Part shown: piece after piece, positions 1-10,892 of the stretch
How the letters are laid out: each line of letters opens with the position of its first letter
Position numbering within the stretch: the first letter of the stretch is position 1
Origin: Streptomyces sp. SCL15-4
Lineage (GTDB): Bacteria > Actinomycetota > Actinomycetes > Streptomycetales > Streptomycetaceae
Assembly (NCBI RefSeq): GCF_033366695.1
Contig: NZ_JAOBTQ010000001.1
Span: forward strand, 5,828,001 to 5,892,000
Reading direction: 5' to 3'
Length of the DNA stretch: 64,000 nucleotides
Notes under the pieces: generated by a model
What the model saw: the letters and a program-made list of their open reading frames with translations, nothing else
What the model was told of the DNA's origin: nothing
The model's database searches: none
Position numbers and translations under genes: made by a program

Positions 1-1
1 C

Positions 2-295
2 GGGCAAGGAACACGCGGGTACCCCCGGTCGCGAGGCCGGACGTGGCAACGCACCGGGCCGGACCGCGCGACGCTCGGGATCATCGGCGCGATCTGCGCG
101 GTGGCCGGCTTCTTCGCGCTGGGGATCGTCCTCGGTCCCGTGGCGATCTTCTGCGGCTGGCAGTCGATGGGCCGCAGCTGGTCCGGCGAACGCAATGTGC
201 CGGCGCTGGTCGCCCTGATCCTGGGCGCGATCGACACCCTGCTCGCCGTCATCGCCCTCGCGGGCGCGGCGACCTGGGGCAACGGGCTCCTCTAG
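2..295 (+). CDS. DUF4190-like small membrane protein, 3' part
   Basis: This is the 3' part of a gene whose frame is open from the first bases of the window, so the true start lies outside. The visible 97 residues contain two hydrophobic segments, one beginning ATLGIIGAICAVAGFF and one beginning VPALVALILGAIDTLL. Between them lies a Gly/Arg-rich turn with GWQSMGRSW. That two-helix hairpin is typical of DUF4190-type actinobacterial membrane proteins. No catalytic motif is seen. The TAG stop (293-295) overlaps the stop of the convergent ion-channel gene by four bases, sharing the palindrome CTAG. The function is unknown; the family name is a judgement from the hydrophobic pattern. Confidence 0.6.
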   Translation, partial: GQGTRGYPRSRGRTWQRTGPDRATLGIIGAICAVAGFFALGIVLGPVAIFCGWQSMGRSWSGERNVPALVALILGAIDTLLAVIALAGAATWGNGLL

Positions 296-1092
296 GGAGC
301 TTGCGGCCCGTTGCCGGGCGCGGGTCCGCTGTGGCTGTCGGCACAGCCGCCCGCGCCCCTTCGGGGTGCCGCCTCCGTCAGCCGCGCCACCTCGGCGCGC
401 AGCAGCCGCACCTCCTCGGCCAGGGAGGCGATCGCCTCCGTCTGCCGGCGCTCCTCCACGTCGTCCTTCTCGAAACGCGAGATGAACCACGCGGCGATGT
501 TCGCGGTGACGACACCGAGCAGGGCGATCCCGGAGAGCATCAGACCGACCGCGATCATCCGCCCGAGCCCCGTCGTCGGCGCGTGGTCCCCGTATCCGAC
601 GGTCGTCATCGTGGTGAACGACCACCACACCGCGTCACCCAGTGTCCTGATGTTCCCGCGCGGCGACTCCCGCTCCACGGACAGCACCGCCAGCGAGCCG
701 AACATCAGCAGGCCGATCACGGAGCCGACGACATACGTGGTCAGCTTGATCTGCGGGGCCATCCGCGCCCGCCGGCCCACCAGCAGCAGCGTCGACACCA
801 GCCGCAGCAGCCGCAGCGGCTGCAGGACCGGCAGCACGACCGCGCACAGGTCGACCCAGTGCCGTCGCACGAACGCCCTCCGTTGCGGGGCGAGCGCCAG
901 CCGGACCAGGTAGTCCAAGGCGAACGCGCCCCACACCACCCACTCGACCCCGGTGCACAGGGCCGTCAGGGAGCGCCCGGCGGAGGCGTCCACGATGGGC
1001 ACCGCGTAGGCGACGGCGAACGCCACCGTGAGCGCCAGCAGCGGCCGTTCGCTATACCGCTCCCAGCGCGCCTGGGCGGACAGTTGCTCCAT
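292..1092 (-). CDS. Voltage-gated-type potassium channel family protein
   Basis: This 266-residue membrane protein has the K+ selectivity filter TTVGYGD at about residues 163-169, set between the last two transmembrane helices. The N-terminal half holds a four-helix sensor-like region, including an Arg-rich segment at about 92-110 (PLRLLRLVSTLLLVGRRAR) that resembles S4 of voltage-gated channels. The C-terminal tail is charged and predicted to form a coiled coil (EERRQTEAIASLAEEVRLL), probably helping tetramer assembly. The ATG at 1090-1092 was chosen because the pattern of helices starts right after it; upstream sequence in this frame is only antisense to aceE. A strong hairpin separates it from aceE, so it is likely transcribed on its own. 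Gating and ion preference are inferred from the family. Confidence 0.9.
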   Translation of the reverse strand: MEQLSAQARWERYSERPLLALTVAFAVAYAVPIVDASAGRSLTALCTGVEWVVWGAFALDYLVRLALAPQRRAFVRRHWVDLCAVVLPVLQPLRLLRLVSTLLLVGRRARMAPQIKLTTYVVGSVIGLLMFGSLAVLSVERESPRGNIRTLGDAVWWSFTTMTTVGYGDHAPTTGLGRMIAVGLMLSGIALLGVVTANIAAWFISRFEKDDVEERRQTEAIASLAEEVRLLRAEVARLTEAAPRRGAGGCADSHSGPAPGNGPQAP

Positions 1093-1115
1093 GGCCGCAT
1101 CGTAAAGAAACGGTA

Positions 1116-1145
1116 AGCCCCGCGCCCCGGGAGGGGCGCGGGGCT
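1116..1145. terminator. Hairpin terminator downstream of aceE
   Basis: A perfect 13-bp stem (AGCCCCGCGCCCC paired with its complement) closes a 4-nt loop. It lies 16 bases after the aceE stop on the minus strand and just upstream of the ion-channel start, so it most likely ends aceE transcription. Confidence 0.8.
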
Positions 1146-1160
1146 GTGTCCGGAATGCGG

Positions 1161-3908
<2,748 letters not shown>

Positions 3909-4318
3909 GCTGTTCCTTACCTGTCGGAGGGCCGGTTCTCGTTGCAGCTGCCTACACCGCGTTCCCCATCGTGTACCTGGGGAAGCCGTACGTCATCTCC
4001 GCGCTCGTCTCGGCCGGCGCACCACCGGTCAAAACGCAACGATACGCCCGGGGTGTGACGTGCTTGGCAAAATTGTTCGAGCGACGTATCCCAGGATGAT
4101 TCCGAACGGGGCAAACCGGGCACACCGGCGTGATGTGGGTCGGGGAAAAGCGCGATACGGTGCCAGGAGTTGCGACGACCCGGCCGGGATCGTCACCGTT
4201 TCGGCGGTCCCGACGGCCGGGTACTTGCGCGATCCGTTCCGCCCGTGTGGACTACGGCCAATGCTTCGCGCACGCGCGTGGCTGAGATACTCGACAAGAC
4301 ATGATCAGGAGGCAACCC
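3909..4318. promoter_or_regulatory. Divergent intergenic region between aceE and DUF3052
   Basis: These 410 bases lie between two divergent starts and have no convincing gene. The part near 4030-4110 is A/T-richer than its surroundings (CAAAATTGTTCGAGCGACG), which suits promoters. A possible -10 (GATACT) lies near 4286-4291, upstream of the DUF3052 gene. I could not define either promoter confidently. Confidence 0.4.
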
Positions 4319-4756
4319 GTGAGCGCGACCGCGGACCACGCGGAGGAGCGGACGAACCCTGCCGCCAGGCTGGGGTTCCAGCCCGGGCAGGTGGTCCAGG
4401 AGATCGGCTACGACGACGACGTCGACCAGGAGCTCCGCGAGGCCATCGAGGAGGTCACCGGGACTGACCTCGTGGACGAGGACTACGACGACGTGGCCGA
4501 CGCCGTTGTGCTGTGGTTCCGTGACGACGACGGCGACCTGACGGATGCGCTGGTGGATGCCACCACGTACATCGAAGAGGGCGGCGCGATCCTGCTCCTC
4601 ACGCCGAAGACCGGCCGTGCGGGGTATGTGGAACCGAGCGACATCCAGGACGCCGCCACGACGGCCGGCCTGACGGCGTCGAAGGGCATCAGCGTGGGCA
4701 AGGACTGGAGCGGCTCGCGCCTGGCGACGCCCAAGGCCGCCAAGTCCAAGCGGTGA
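4319..4756 (+). CDS. DUF3052 domain-containing protein
   Basis: This is a 145-residue acidic soluble protein of the DUF3052 family found across actinobacteria. A Gly-rich opening (GFQPGQVVQEIGYDDDVDQ) is followed by an alternating beta/alpha pattern with VADAVVLWFRDDDGDL and GAILLLTPKTGRAGYVEP, and then a basic tail. No catalytic residues are recognised and the function is unknown. The GTG at 4319 was preferred over the upstream ATG at 4301, because AGGAGG at 4307-4312 sits six bases before it. It lies between aceE and a peroxiredoxin; a GC-rich hairpin follows. Confidence 0.85.
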   Translation: MSATADHAEERTNPAARLGFQPGQVVQEIGYDDDVDQELREAIEEVTGTDLVDEDYDDVADAVVLWFRDDDGDLTDALVDATTYIEEGGAILLLTPKTGRAGYVEPSDIQDAATTAGLTASKGISVGKDWSGSRLATPKAAKSKR

Positions 4757-4774
4757 CCGTGTACGGCTGACCGC

Positions 4775-4810
4775 CGGCCGGGCGGGGCCGCACCAGGCCC
4801 CGGCCCGGCC
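4775..4810. terminator. GC-rich hairpin after DUF3052 gene
   Basis: GGCCGGGCGGGGCC pairs with GGCCCCGGCCCGGCC across a short loop with one bulged base. It starts 18 bases after the DUF3052 stop and probably ends that transcript. Confidence 0.5.
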
Positions 4811-4909
4811 GCCGCGTACCCTCCGGCGGCCGCTGCGTAGGGTGGACCCGAGCGCTTGTGCGTTCATCCGGCACTCCACCCGAACAGCCCACCGAAGGGA
4901 TGCACGACG

Positions 4910-5368
4910 ATGGCGATCCAGGTCGGCGACAAGGCACCCGACTTCGAGCTCAAGGACAACCACGGCCGCGGCGTGAAGCTCTCGGACTTCCGCGGCGAGA
5001 AGAACGTGGTCCTGCTCTTCTACCCGTTCGCCTTCACCGGCGTGTGCACCGGCGAGCTGTGCGAGCTGCGTGACAACCTGCCGAAGTTCACGGACCGCGA
5101 CACCCAGCTGCTCGCCGTCTCCAACGACTCCATCCACACCCTGCGCGTCTTCGCCGAGCAGGAGGGACTGGAGTACCCGCTGCTCAGCGACTTCTGGCCG
5201 CACGGCAACGTCTCGCGCGCCTACGGCGTCTTCGACGAGGACAAGGGCTGTGCCGTCCGAGGCACCTTCATCATCGACAAGGAGGGCGTCGTGCGGTGGA
5301 CCGTGGTCAACGGCCTGCCGGACGCCCGCGACCTCGGCGACTACGTGAAGGCGCTCGACACCCTGTGA
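4910..5368 (+). CDS. Peroxiredoxin, AhpE/BCP-like
   Basis: This 152-residue thiol peroxidase has the thioredoxin-like peroxiredoxin fold and reduces H2O2 or organic hydroperoxides in the cytoplasm. The peroxidatic site reads [15 protein letters not shown]: Cys46 is the expected peroxidatic residue and Thr43 the conserved helper. The surrounding sequence resembles mycobacterial AhpE, but a second cysteine, Cys51, lies five residues on. That is the place of the resolving cysteine in many BCP/PrxQ enzymes. The ATG at 4910 gives the usual family start ([16 protein letters not shown]) and follows GAAGGGA; the frame is open further upstream but not conserved-looking. It sits alone, ahead of the Ter genes. 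Which thiol recycles it is unknown. Confidence 0.93.
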   Translation: MAIQVGDKAPDFELKDNHGRGVKLSDFRGEKNVVLLFYPFAFTGVCTGELCELRDNLPKFTDRDTQLLAVSNDSIHTLRVFAEQEGLEYPLLSDFWPHGNVSRAYGVFDEDKGCAVRGTFIIDKEGVVRWTVVNGLPDARDLGDYVKALDTL

Positions 5369-5502
5369 GCCACGCGGGCCCACATCCGGGTTTCCCCGGC
5401 TCAAGGTCTGCGGGTGCGGGAACCCGTCACTAGGATCGGCACGTTGATCCCATATCCGAAGCACGACGGGGCTCCCGCCCCTGGACACCACATGGAGGAC
5501 CC

Positions 5503-6078
5503 GTGGGAGTCAGCCTCAGCAAGGGCGGCAACGTATCGCTGACGAAGGAGGCCCCGGGCCTGACCGCGGTCATCGTCGGTCTGGGGTGGGACGTGCGGAC
5601 CACGACCGGCACCGACTTCGACCTCGACGCGAGCGCGCTGCTGCTGAACAACTCCGGCAAGGTCATCAGCGACCAGCACTTCGTCTTCTTCAACAACCTC
5701 AAGAGCCCCGACGGCTCGGTGGAGCACACCGGCGACAACCTCACCGGTGAGGGCGAGGGCGACGACGAGCAGATCAAGGTGAACCTGGCCGGCGTCCCGG
5801 CCGACGTCGACAAGATCGTGTTCCCGGTGTCGATCTACGACGCCGAAAACCGCCAGCAGTCCTTCGGCCAGGTCCGCAACGCCTTCATCCGTGTCGTCAA
5901 CCAGGCCGGCGGCGCCGAGATCGCGCGCTACGACCTGAGCGAGGACGCCTCCACCGAGACGGCCATGGTCTTCGGCGAGCTGTACCGCCACGGCACGGAG
6001 TGGAAGTTCCGCGCCATCGGCCAGGGCTACGCCTCGGGGCTGCGCGGCATCGCGCAGGACTTCGGCGTCAACGTCTGA
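5503..6078 (+). CDS. terD: TerD family protein (first copy)
   Basis: This 191-residue TerD-domain protein belongs to a family of Ca2+-binding cytoplasmic proteins linked to tellurite, phage and stress resistance. The hallmark blocks are all present: [13 protein letters not shown] at the N terminus, [16 protein letters not shown], the acidic loop [15 protein letters not shown], and [19 protein letters not shown] at the end. Acidic residues in DLDAS and GEGDDE are the usual metal ligands. The start is GTG at 5503, seven bases after a GGAGG site. It is followed by a close paralogue on the same strand, about 100 bases away, and then by TerC-like and TerA-like genes. The fine function of TerD is unresolved in the family. 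Confidence 0.95.
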   Translation: MGVSLSKGGNVSLTKEAPGLTAVIVGLGWDVRTTTGTDFDLDASALLLNNSGKVISDQHFVFFNNLKSPDGSVEHTGDNLTGEGEGDDEQIKVNLAGVPADVDKIVFPVSIYDAENRQQSFGQVRNAFIRVVNQAGGAEIARYDLSEDASTETAMVFGELYRHGTEWKFRAIGQGYASGLRGIAQDFGVNV

Positions 6079-6182
6079 CCCCGGCAGCGTCACGACACCC
6101 GCAGCATCCGGCGCCGCACCGTTTACGGGCGGCGCCGGACGCGCAGGACAACCAGGGACAGCACCAGCAGGGGAGGACCAGC

Positions 6183-6761
6183 ATGGGCGTCACGCTCGCC
6201 AAGGGAGGCAATGTCTCCCTCTCCAAGGCCGCACCGAACCTCACCCACGTCCTCGTCGGGCTCGGCTGGGACGCGCGCTCCACCACCGGGGCGCCCTTCG
6301 ACCTGGACGCCAGCGCGCTGCTGTGCGGGGCCGGCAACCGGGTGCTGGGCGACGAGTGGTTCGTGTTCTACAACCAGCTCGAGAGCCCGGACGGCTCGGT
6401 GGAGCACACCGGGGACAACCTCACCGGTGAGGGCGACGGCGACGACGAGTCGGTCCTGGTGGACCTCGCCAAGGTCCCGCTCCACTGCGAGAAGATCGTC
6501 TTCCCGGTCTCCATCCACATGGCGGACGAGCGCGGCCAGACCTTCGGCCAGGTCTCCAACGCCTTCATCCGCGTGGTCGACCAGGCCGACGGCCGGGAAC
6601 TGGCGCGCTACGACCTCAGTGAGGACGCCTCCACCGAAACCGCGATGATCTTCGGTGAGCTGTACCGGTATCAGGGCGAGTGGAAGTTCCGGGCGGTCGG
6701 TCAGGGGTACGCGTCCGGCTTGCGGGGCATCGCTCTAGACTTCGGAGTCAACGTTTCGTAA
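6183..6761 (+). CDS. terD: TerD family protein (second copy)
   Basis: This is a 192-residue paralogue of the preceding gene, with the same blocks ([63 protein letters not shown]). The two are strongly alike over their full length, so they look like a tandem duplication that has diverged mainly in the middle. The ATG at 6183 follows a GGGGAGGA site. A Cys in ALLCGAGN and another near PLHCEK are absent from the first copy. Its likely role is Ca2+-dependent Ter stress function together with the membrane protein that follows. The gap to the next gene holds a hairpin. Confidence 0.95.
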   Translation: MGVTLAKGGNVSLSKAAPNLTHVLVGLGWDARSTTGAPFDLDASALLCGAGNRVLGDEWFVFYNQLESPDGSVEHTGDNLTGEGDGDDESVLVDLAKVPLHCEKIVFPVSIHMADERGQTFGQVSNAFIRVVDQADGRELARYDLSEDASTETAMIFGELYRYQGEWKFRAVGQGYASGLRGIALDFGVNVS

Positions 6762-6786
6762 AGCCGCGTACGGCGCGGGGGAAAAC

Positions 6787-6810
6787 CTCCCTCAGACTTC
6801 GTCTGGGAGG
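6787..6810. repeat. Stem-loop between terD and the DUF475 gene
   Basis: CCTCCC-TC-AGAC pairs with GTCTGGGAGG around a TTC loop and is followed by GCCCCCAC. The form (stem, TTCG-type loop, then a C-run) recalls short hairpins that recur between Streptomyces genes. It may trim or partly stop the terD message before the next gene. Confidence 0.5.
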
Positions 6811-6835
6811 GCCCCCACGGATGATGGGGTAGCCA

Positions 6836-7975
6836 GTGCTTCTCAAAACCTTCGGATGGTCGTTCGCGATCACCGCGCTCGGTCTGGTCGCGGCGGCGTT
6901 CTACGGGGGGTGGACCGGCTTCGGGGTCGTGGCGATCCTGGCCATCCTGGAGATCTCGTTGTCCTTCGACAACGCGGTGGTCAACGCCGGAATCCTGAAG
7001 AAGATGAATGCCTTCTGGCAGAAGATCTTCCTCACGGTCGGCGTGCTCATCGCCGTGTTCGGCATGCGCCTGGTCTTCCCCGTGGTGATCGTCGCCATCA
7101 CCGCCAAGATGGGTCCGATCGAGGCCGTCGACCTCGCGATCAACAACAAGGTGCGTTACGAGCAGCTCGTCACCGACGCCCATCCGGCGATCGCCGCCTT
7201 CGGCGGGATGTTCCTGCTGATGATCTTCCTCGACTTCATCTTCGAGGACCGGGACATCCAGTGGCTGCGCTGGCTGGAGCGGCCCCTGGCCAAGCTCGGC
7301 AAGGTCGACATGCTGTCGGTCTGCATCGCCCTCGTCGTCCTGCTGATCACGGCCTTCACCGTCGCCACCCACGCCCACCAGCACGGCGGCCTGCACGTCG
7401 ACAAGGCCCAGACGGTGCTGATCTCCGGCATCGCCGGCCTGATCACCTACATGGTCGTCGGCGGTCTCTCCGGCTACTTCGAGGACAAGCTCGAGGAAGA
7501 GGAGGAGCGCGAGCACGAGCAGGAGGAGGAGGCCGCCCGCAGCGGCGGCAAGAAGCCCGCGATCGTGCTGGCCGGCCAGGCCGCGTTCTTCATGTTCCTC
7601 TACCTGGAGGTCCTGGACGCGTCCTTCTCCTTCGACGGCGTGATCGGCGCCTTCGCCGTCACCAACGACATCGTCCTGATGGCGCTCGGCCTCGGCATCG
7701 GCGCGATGTACGTCCGTTCGCTGACGGTCTACCTGGTCCGCCAGGGCACGCTGGACGACTACGTCTACCTGGAGCACGGCGCCCACTACGCCATCGGCGC
7801 CCTCGCCGTGGTCCTCCTGGTCACCATCCGGTACGAGATCCACGAGGTCATCACCGGCTCCATCGGCGTCGTCCTGATCGCCGCGTCCTTCTTCTCCTCC
7901 GTCCGCCGCAACCGCGCCCTGGCCGCCGCCGGCGAGGGCAGCGGCACCAAGGCCGAGGTGTCCTCCGGGGTGTGA
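6836..7975 (+). CDS. DUF475 / TerC-like integral membrane protein
   Basis: This is a 379-residue polytopic membrane protein of the TerC-related DUF475 group. Conserved acidic membrane motifs are seen in LEISLSFDNAVVNAG near residue 40 and LDASFSFDGVIGAF near 260, the pair typical of TerC-type transporters and thought to coordinate metal ions. A highly charged cytoplasmic stretch (EDKLEEEEEREHEQEEE) near 220-235 splits the two membrane halves. The GTG at 6836 is the first codon before the first hydrophobic segment; its ribosome site is weak (GGGG). In Ter systems TerC-type proteins form a membrane complex with TerD-type proteins, which its neighbours support. It has been linked to manganese or tellurite handling only by family analogy. 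Confidence 0.9.
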   Translation: MLLKTFGWSFAITALGLVAAAFYGGWTGFGVVAILAILEISLSFDNAVVNAGILKKMNAFWQKIFLTVGVLIAVFGMRLVFPVVIVAITAKMGPIEAVDLAINNKVRYEQLVTDAHPAIAAFGGMFLLMIFLDFIFEDRDIQWLRWLERPLAKLGKVDMLSVCIALVVLLITAFTVATHAHQHGGLHVDKAQTVLISGIAGLITYMVVGGLSGYFEDKLEEEEEREHEQEEEAARSGGKKPAIVLAGQAAFFMFLYLEVLDASFSFDGVIGAFAVTNDIVLMALGLGIGAMYVRSLTVYLVRQGTLDDYVYLEHGAHYAIGALAVVLLVTIRYEIHEVITGSIGVVLIAASFFSSVRRNRALAAAGEGSGTKAEVSSGV

Positions 7976-8002
7976 CAGCCCGGCCGGTGAGGAACGCTCT
8001 GA

Positions 8003-8033
8003 GCGGGGCGGCCGACGCGGTCGGCCGCCCCGC
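8003..8033. terminator. Hairpin after the DUF475 gene
   Basis: A perfect 14-bp stem (GCGGGGCGGCCGAC and its complement) closes a GCG loop. It begins 28 bases after the DUF475 stop, so the TerA-like gene downstream may need its own promoter or read-through. Confidence 0.75.
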
Positions 8034-8063
8034 CGGTGTCACAACGGGTACCTGGGGGCGGGA

Positions 8064-8801
8064 ATGGGTTTCTTCGACGGACTGCTCGGCGGGCGCGCCG
8101 CCGACTTCGACTCGGGCAGCGCGGCCACCAACGCCATCGAGCTGACCAGGCGGCACCCGACGGTGTCGCTCACCAAGCAGGGCGCGGCCACCGGCAACCT
8201 GCGGGTCAACCTCACCTGGCGGATGCGGACCTCCGACTTCGACGGGGCCTCCCGCACCAGCCTGCTGCGCCACCCCTTCAAGGCGCTGAAGCCGCCGGAG
8301 ATCGTGGGCCACGGCCAGAGCATGGTCAACGTCGACCTCGACCTCGGCTGCCTGTACGAACTCGCCGACGGCAGCAAGGGCGTCGTCCAGCCGCTCGGCG
8401 GCTACCTCGGCGACGTCAACGCACCGCCGTACATCAAGCTCAGCGGCGACGACCGGTTCGGCTCCGGTTCCGGCGAGACGATGTACGTCAACCTCGACCA
8501 CCGCGAGGAGATCAAGCGGCTGCTGGTCTTCGTCTACATCTACGACCAGACCCCCGCCTTCGACCGCACCCACGCCGTGGTCACCCTCTACCCCGGCAAC
8601 GGCCCCCGCATCGAGATCAGCCTGGACGAACGCCACCCGCAGGCCCGCTCCTGCGCCGTCGTCCTCCTGGAGAACGTCAAGGGCGAACTGATCGTCCGCC
8701 GCGAGGTGAAGTTCGTCTACGGCTTCCAGGGTGAACTGGACCGCCTCTACGGCTGGGGCCTGCAGTGGGGCAGGGGCTACAAGACGAAGGTCGACAGGTG
8801 A
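8064..8801 (+). CDS. TerA-like tellurium resistance family protein
   Basis: This 245-residue protein has a degenerate TerD-like jelly-roll core, as in TerA. Visible blocks include LTRRHPTVSLTKQG at about 27, VNVDLDLGCLYELADGSKG near 88, the acidic YIKLSGDDRFGSGSGETMYVNLD near 125, and LVFVYIYDQTPAFDRTHAVVT near 153. The end, with GELIVRREVKFVYGFQGELDRLYGWGLQW, is typical of this group. The ATG at 8064 follows GGGGGCGGG. It is the last plus-strand gene of the Ter structural set and is convergent with another TerD-like gene. It probably works with TerD and the TerC-like membrane protein; the biochemical activity is unknown. Confidence 0.85.
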   Translation: MGFFDGLLGGRAADFDSGSAATNAIELTRRHPTVSLTKQGAATGNLRVNLTWRMRTSDFDGASRTSLLRHPFKALKPPEIVGHGQSMVNVDLDLGCLYELADGSKGVVQPLGGYLGDVNAPPYIKLSGDDRFGSGSGETMYVNLDHREEIKRLLVFVYIYDQTPAFDRTHAVVTLYPGNGPRIEISLDERHPQARSCAVVLLENVKGELIVRREVKFVYGFQGELDRLYGWGLQWGRGYKTKVDR

Positions 8802-8816
8802 ACGGTCACCCCTCGG

Positions 8817-9524
8817 CTACCGCCCGATGAACTGGGGCCCCTGAGGCGGCATCCGGAAGTACCCGTCCCCCGCCGAAACCGCCGGCACGGGCACCGGCTG
8901 CGGATACCCGTACGCCGGAACCGCCGGGGGCAGCGGCAGGGCGGACGTCGGGGGCTCCTGCGCCGCCTCCTCGGCCGCCTCCGACTCGTCCACCGAGATG
9001 CCGAAGTCCGTCGCGAGGCCCTCCAGCCCGTTGGAGTAGCCCTCGCCCAGCGCCCGGAACTTCCAGCCCTCCCCGCGCCGGTACAGCTCACCGCAGATCA
9101 GCGCCGTCTCGGCCCCGGTCTCCGGCTTGATGTCGAACCGGGCCAGCGGCTCCCCGTCGGCGACCGCCGCGTCGTGGATCGAGATGCCCAGCGCCGGCAC
9201 CCGGTCGAAGGTGACCCCGTCGGCGGAGGCGACCAGCAGTATCCGCGAGATGCCCGGCTCGACACCGGTCAGGTCTGTCTGGATCGTGTCGGTCAGCCCC
9301 TCGGCGACCCGCTTCTTGCCCAGCCGCCACACCGTCCCGGAGGGGTGCCGGGGCTGGTTGTAGAAGACGAAGTCCTCGTCGGAGCGCACACGGCCGTCGG
9401 AACCCAGCAGCAGCGCCGACACATCCACGTCCGGCACTCCCTGCCCGGGAGCCCAGCGCAGCACGGCGCGTACCGTGGTGGCCTGGAGCGGGACGTTCGA
9501 CCCCTTCAGCATCGCGTGCGTCAT
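8817..9524 (-). CDS. Diverged TerD family protein with Pro-rich tail
   Basis: The first ~175 of 235 residues form a TerD domain ([66 protein letters not shown]). It is clearly more diverged than the two tandem TerD genes; the acidic [10 protein letters not shown] loop is replaced by [14 protein letters not shown]. The C terminus adds about 55 residues that are first Glu/Ala-rich and then Pro/Tyr-rich ([10 protein letters not shown]), ending in [13 protein letters not shown]. Such tails often serve as disordered linkers or binding strips. The ATG at 9522-9524 is divergent from the aldolase gene, so the two may share a regulatory region. Confidence 0.88.
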   Translation of the reverse strand: MTHAMLKGSNVPLQATTVRAVLRWAPGQGVPDVDVSALLLGSDGRVRSDEDFVFYNQPRHPSGTVWRLGKKRVAEGLTDTIQTDLTGVEPGISRILLVASADGVTFDRVPALGISIHDAAVADGEPLARFDIKPETGAETALICGELYRRGEGWKFRALGEGYSNGLEGLATDFGISVDESEAAEEAAQEPPTSALPLPPAVPAYGYPQPVPVPAVSAGDGYFRMPPQGPQFIGR

Positions 9525-9698
9525 GCGGTCATCCTGCCCTCTCGGTCCTGGTCACGACAATGCGGGGCGGTGCCGCCGACCTCGGGGAGTTACCGGAAAT
9601 TCATGCCCGCAGGGAACCTCCGACATGGGTCCCTACGTACTATTACCGGCCACCCTTTACCGAACCCTGAGGTTTGGCCGGAGTCCAAAGGGAGTCCT

Positions 9699-10865
9699 AT
9701 GCGTCATTTCGGGCATCTTGCCCCCGAGGTGCGGAAGCGCCTCTTCCACCAGGAGCCGTGCGCGTTCACCGCCGACTCCCCGGCCCGGCTGCTCTCCGCG
9801 GCCCTGGGCGCCACGCTGTACAGCCCGGCGACCCGGCCCCGGCTCGCGGACGACATCGTCAAGCAGGCCGGCAACGGCGTGGTCTCGATGGTGCTGTGCC
9901 TGGAGGACTCGATCGACGACGCGGACGTGGCGGCGGGCGAGGAGAACCTCGTCCGGCAGTTCGCCGACCTCGCCGCCCGGCCCGCGGCCGAGCCGCCGCT
10001 GCTGTTCATCCGGGTGCGCACCGCCGAGCAGATACCGGACCTGGTCCGCCGCCTCGGCCCGGCCGCGCGCCTGCTGTCCGGGTTCGTGCTGCCCAAGTTC
10101 ACCGAGGAACGCGGCGTCCCCTTCCTGGAGGCCCTGACGGCGGCGGAGAGCGCCGGCGGCCGGCGGCTCTTCGCCATGCCGGTCCTGGAGTCCCCGGAAC
10201 TGCTGTACCGCGAGTCGCGCATGGAGACCCTGGAGGGCGTCTTCCGCGCGGTCGACAAGTACCGCGACCGGGTGCTGGCCCTGCGCCTCGGCGTGACCGA
10301 CTTCTGCTCCTCCTACGGCCTGCGCCGGGCCCCCGACATGACCGCCTACGACGTCCAGATAGTCGCCTCCGTGATCGCCGACGTCGTCAACATGCTCGGC
10401 CGGGCCGACGGCACCGGCTTCACCGTCACCGGCCCGGTCTGGGAGTACTTCCGCGCTTCGGAACGCATGTTCAAGCCGCAGCTGCGGCAGAGCCCGTTCC
10501 TCCAGGTGCAGGCCGCCGAGCTGCGCGACCGGCTGATCGCCCACGCCATGGACGGGCTGCTCCGGGAGGTCTCCCTCGACCAGGCCAACGGCCTGCTCGG
10601 CAAGACCTGCATCCACCCCTCGCACGTCCTGCCCGTGCACGCGCTCTCCGTGGTCAGCCACGAGGAGTTCAGTGACGCCCAGGACATCCTGCGGCCGGAA
10701 CGCGGCGGCGGGGGTGTACTGCGGTCGGCCTACACGAACAAGATGAACGAGGTGCGCCCGCACCGCGCCTGGGCCGAGCGGACCCTGCTGCGGGCCGAGG
10801 CGTTCGGCGTCGCCCGCGAGGACGTCGGCTTCGTGGAACTGCTCGCCGCCGGCATATCCGGCTGA
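9699..10865 (+). CDS. HpcH/HpaI aldolase / citrate lyase-like protein of the Ter module
   Basis: This 388-residue protein has a TIM-barrel aldolase/CitE-like fold. Visible landmarks are VSMVLCLEDSIDDADV near residue 66, where the acidic cluster should bind a divalent metal, and LALRLGVTDFCSSYGLRRAPDM near 195, the L-G-x-x-D-F block of this superfamily. GKTCIHPSHVLPVHAL near 305 matches the CitE-type GK-x-x-IHP motif. The ATG at 9699 follows AAAGGGAG; the frame runs open far upstream but that stretch is antisense to the TerD-like gene. It sits 27 bases before a phosphoribosyltransferase fusion and then a HAD enzyme. That set was predicted by comparative genomics to make a nucleoside-like metabolite in Ter systems. 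The true substrate is unknown. Confidence 0.9.
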   Translation: MRHFGHLAPEVRKRLFHQEPCAFTADSPARLLSAALGATLYSPATRPRLADDIVKQAGNGVVSMVLCLEDSIDDADVAAGEENLVRQFADLAARPAAEPPLLFIRVRTAEQIPDLVRRLGPAARLLSGFVLPKFTEERGVPFLEALTAAESAGGRRLFAMPVLESPELLYRESRMETLEGVFRAVDKYRDRVLALRLGVTDFCSSYGLRRAPDMTAYDVQIVASVIADVVNMLGRADGTGFTVTGPVWEYFRASERMFKPQLRQSPFLQVQAAELRDRLIAHAMDGLLREVSLDQANGLLGKTCIHPSHVLPVHALSVVSHEEFSDAQDILRPERGGGGVLRSAYTNKMNEVRPHRAWAERTLLRAEAFGVAREDVGFVELLAAGISG

Positions 10866-10892
10866 ACCTTTCTCCACCTGACCAAGGAACGC

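Noticed and set aside
5503..9524. Tellurite resistance operon as a dedicated metal resistance island
   Set aside because: TerD/TerC genes are common in Streptomyces chromosomes and do not by themselves show resistance; no mobile element or composition shift is seen.
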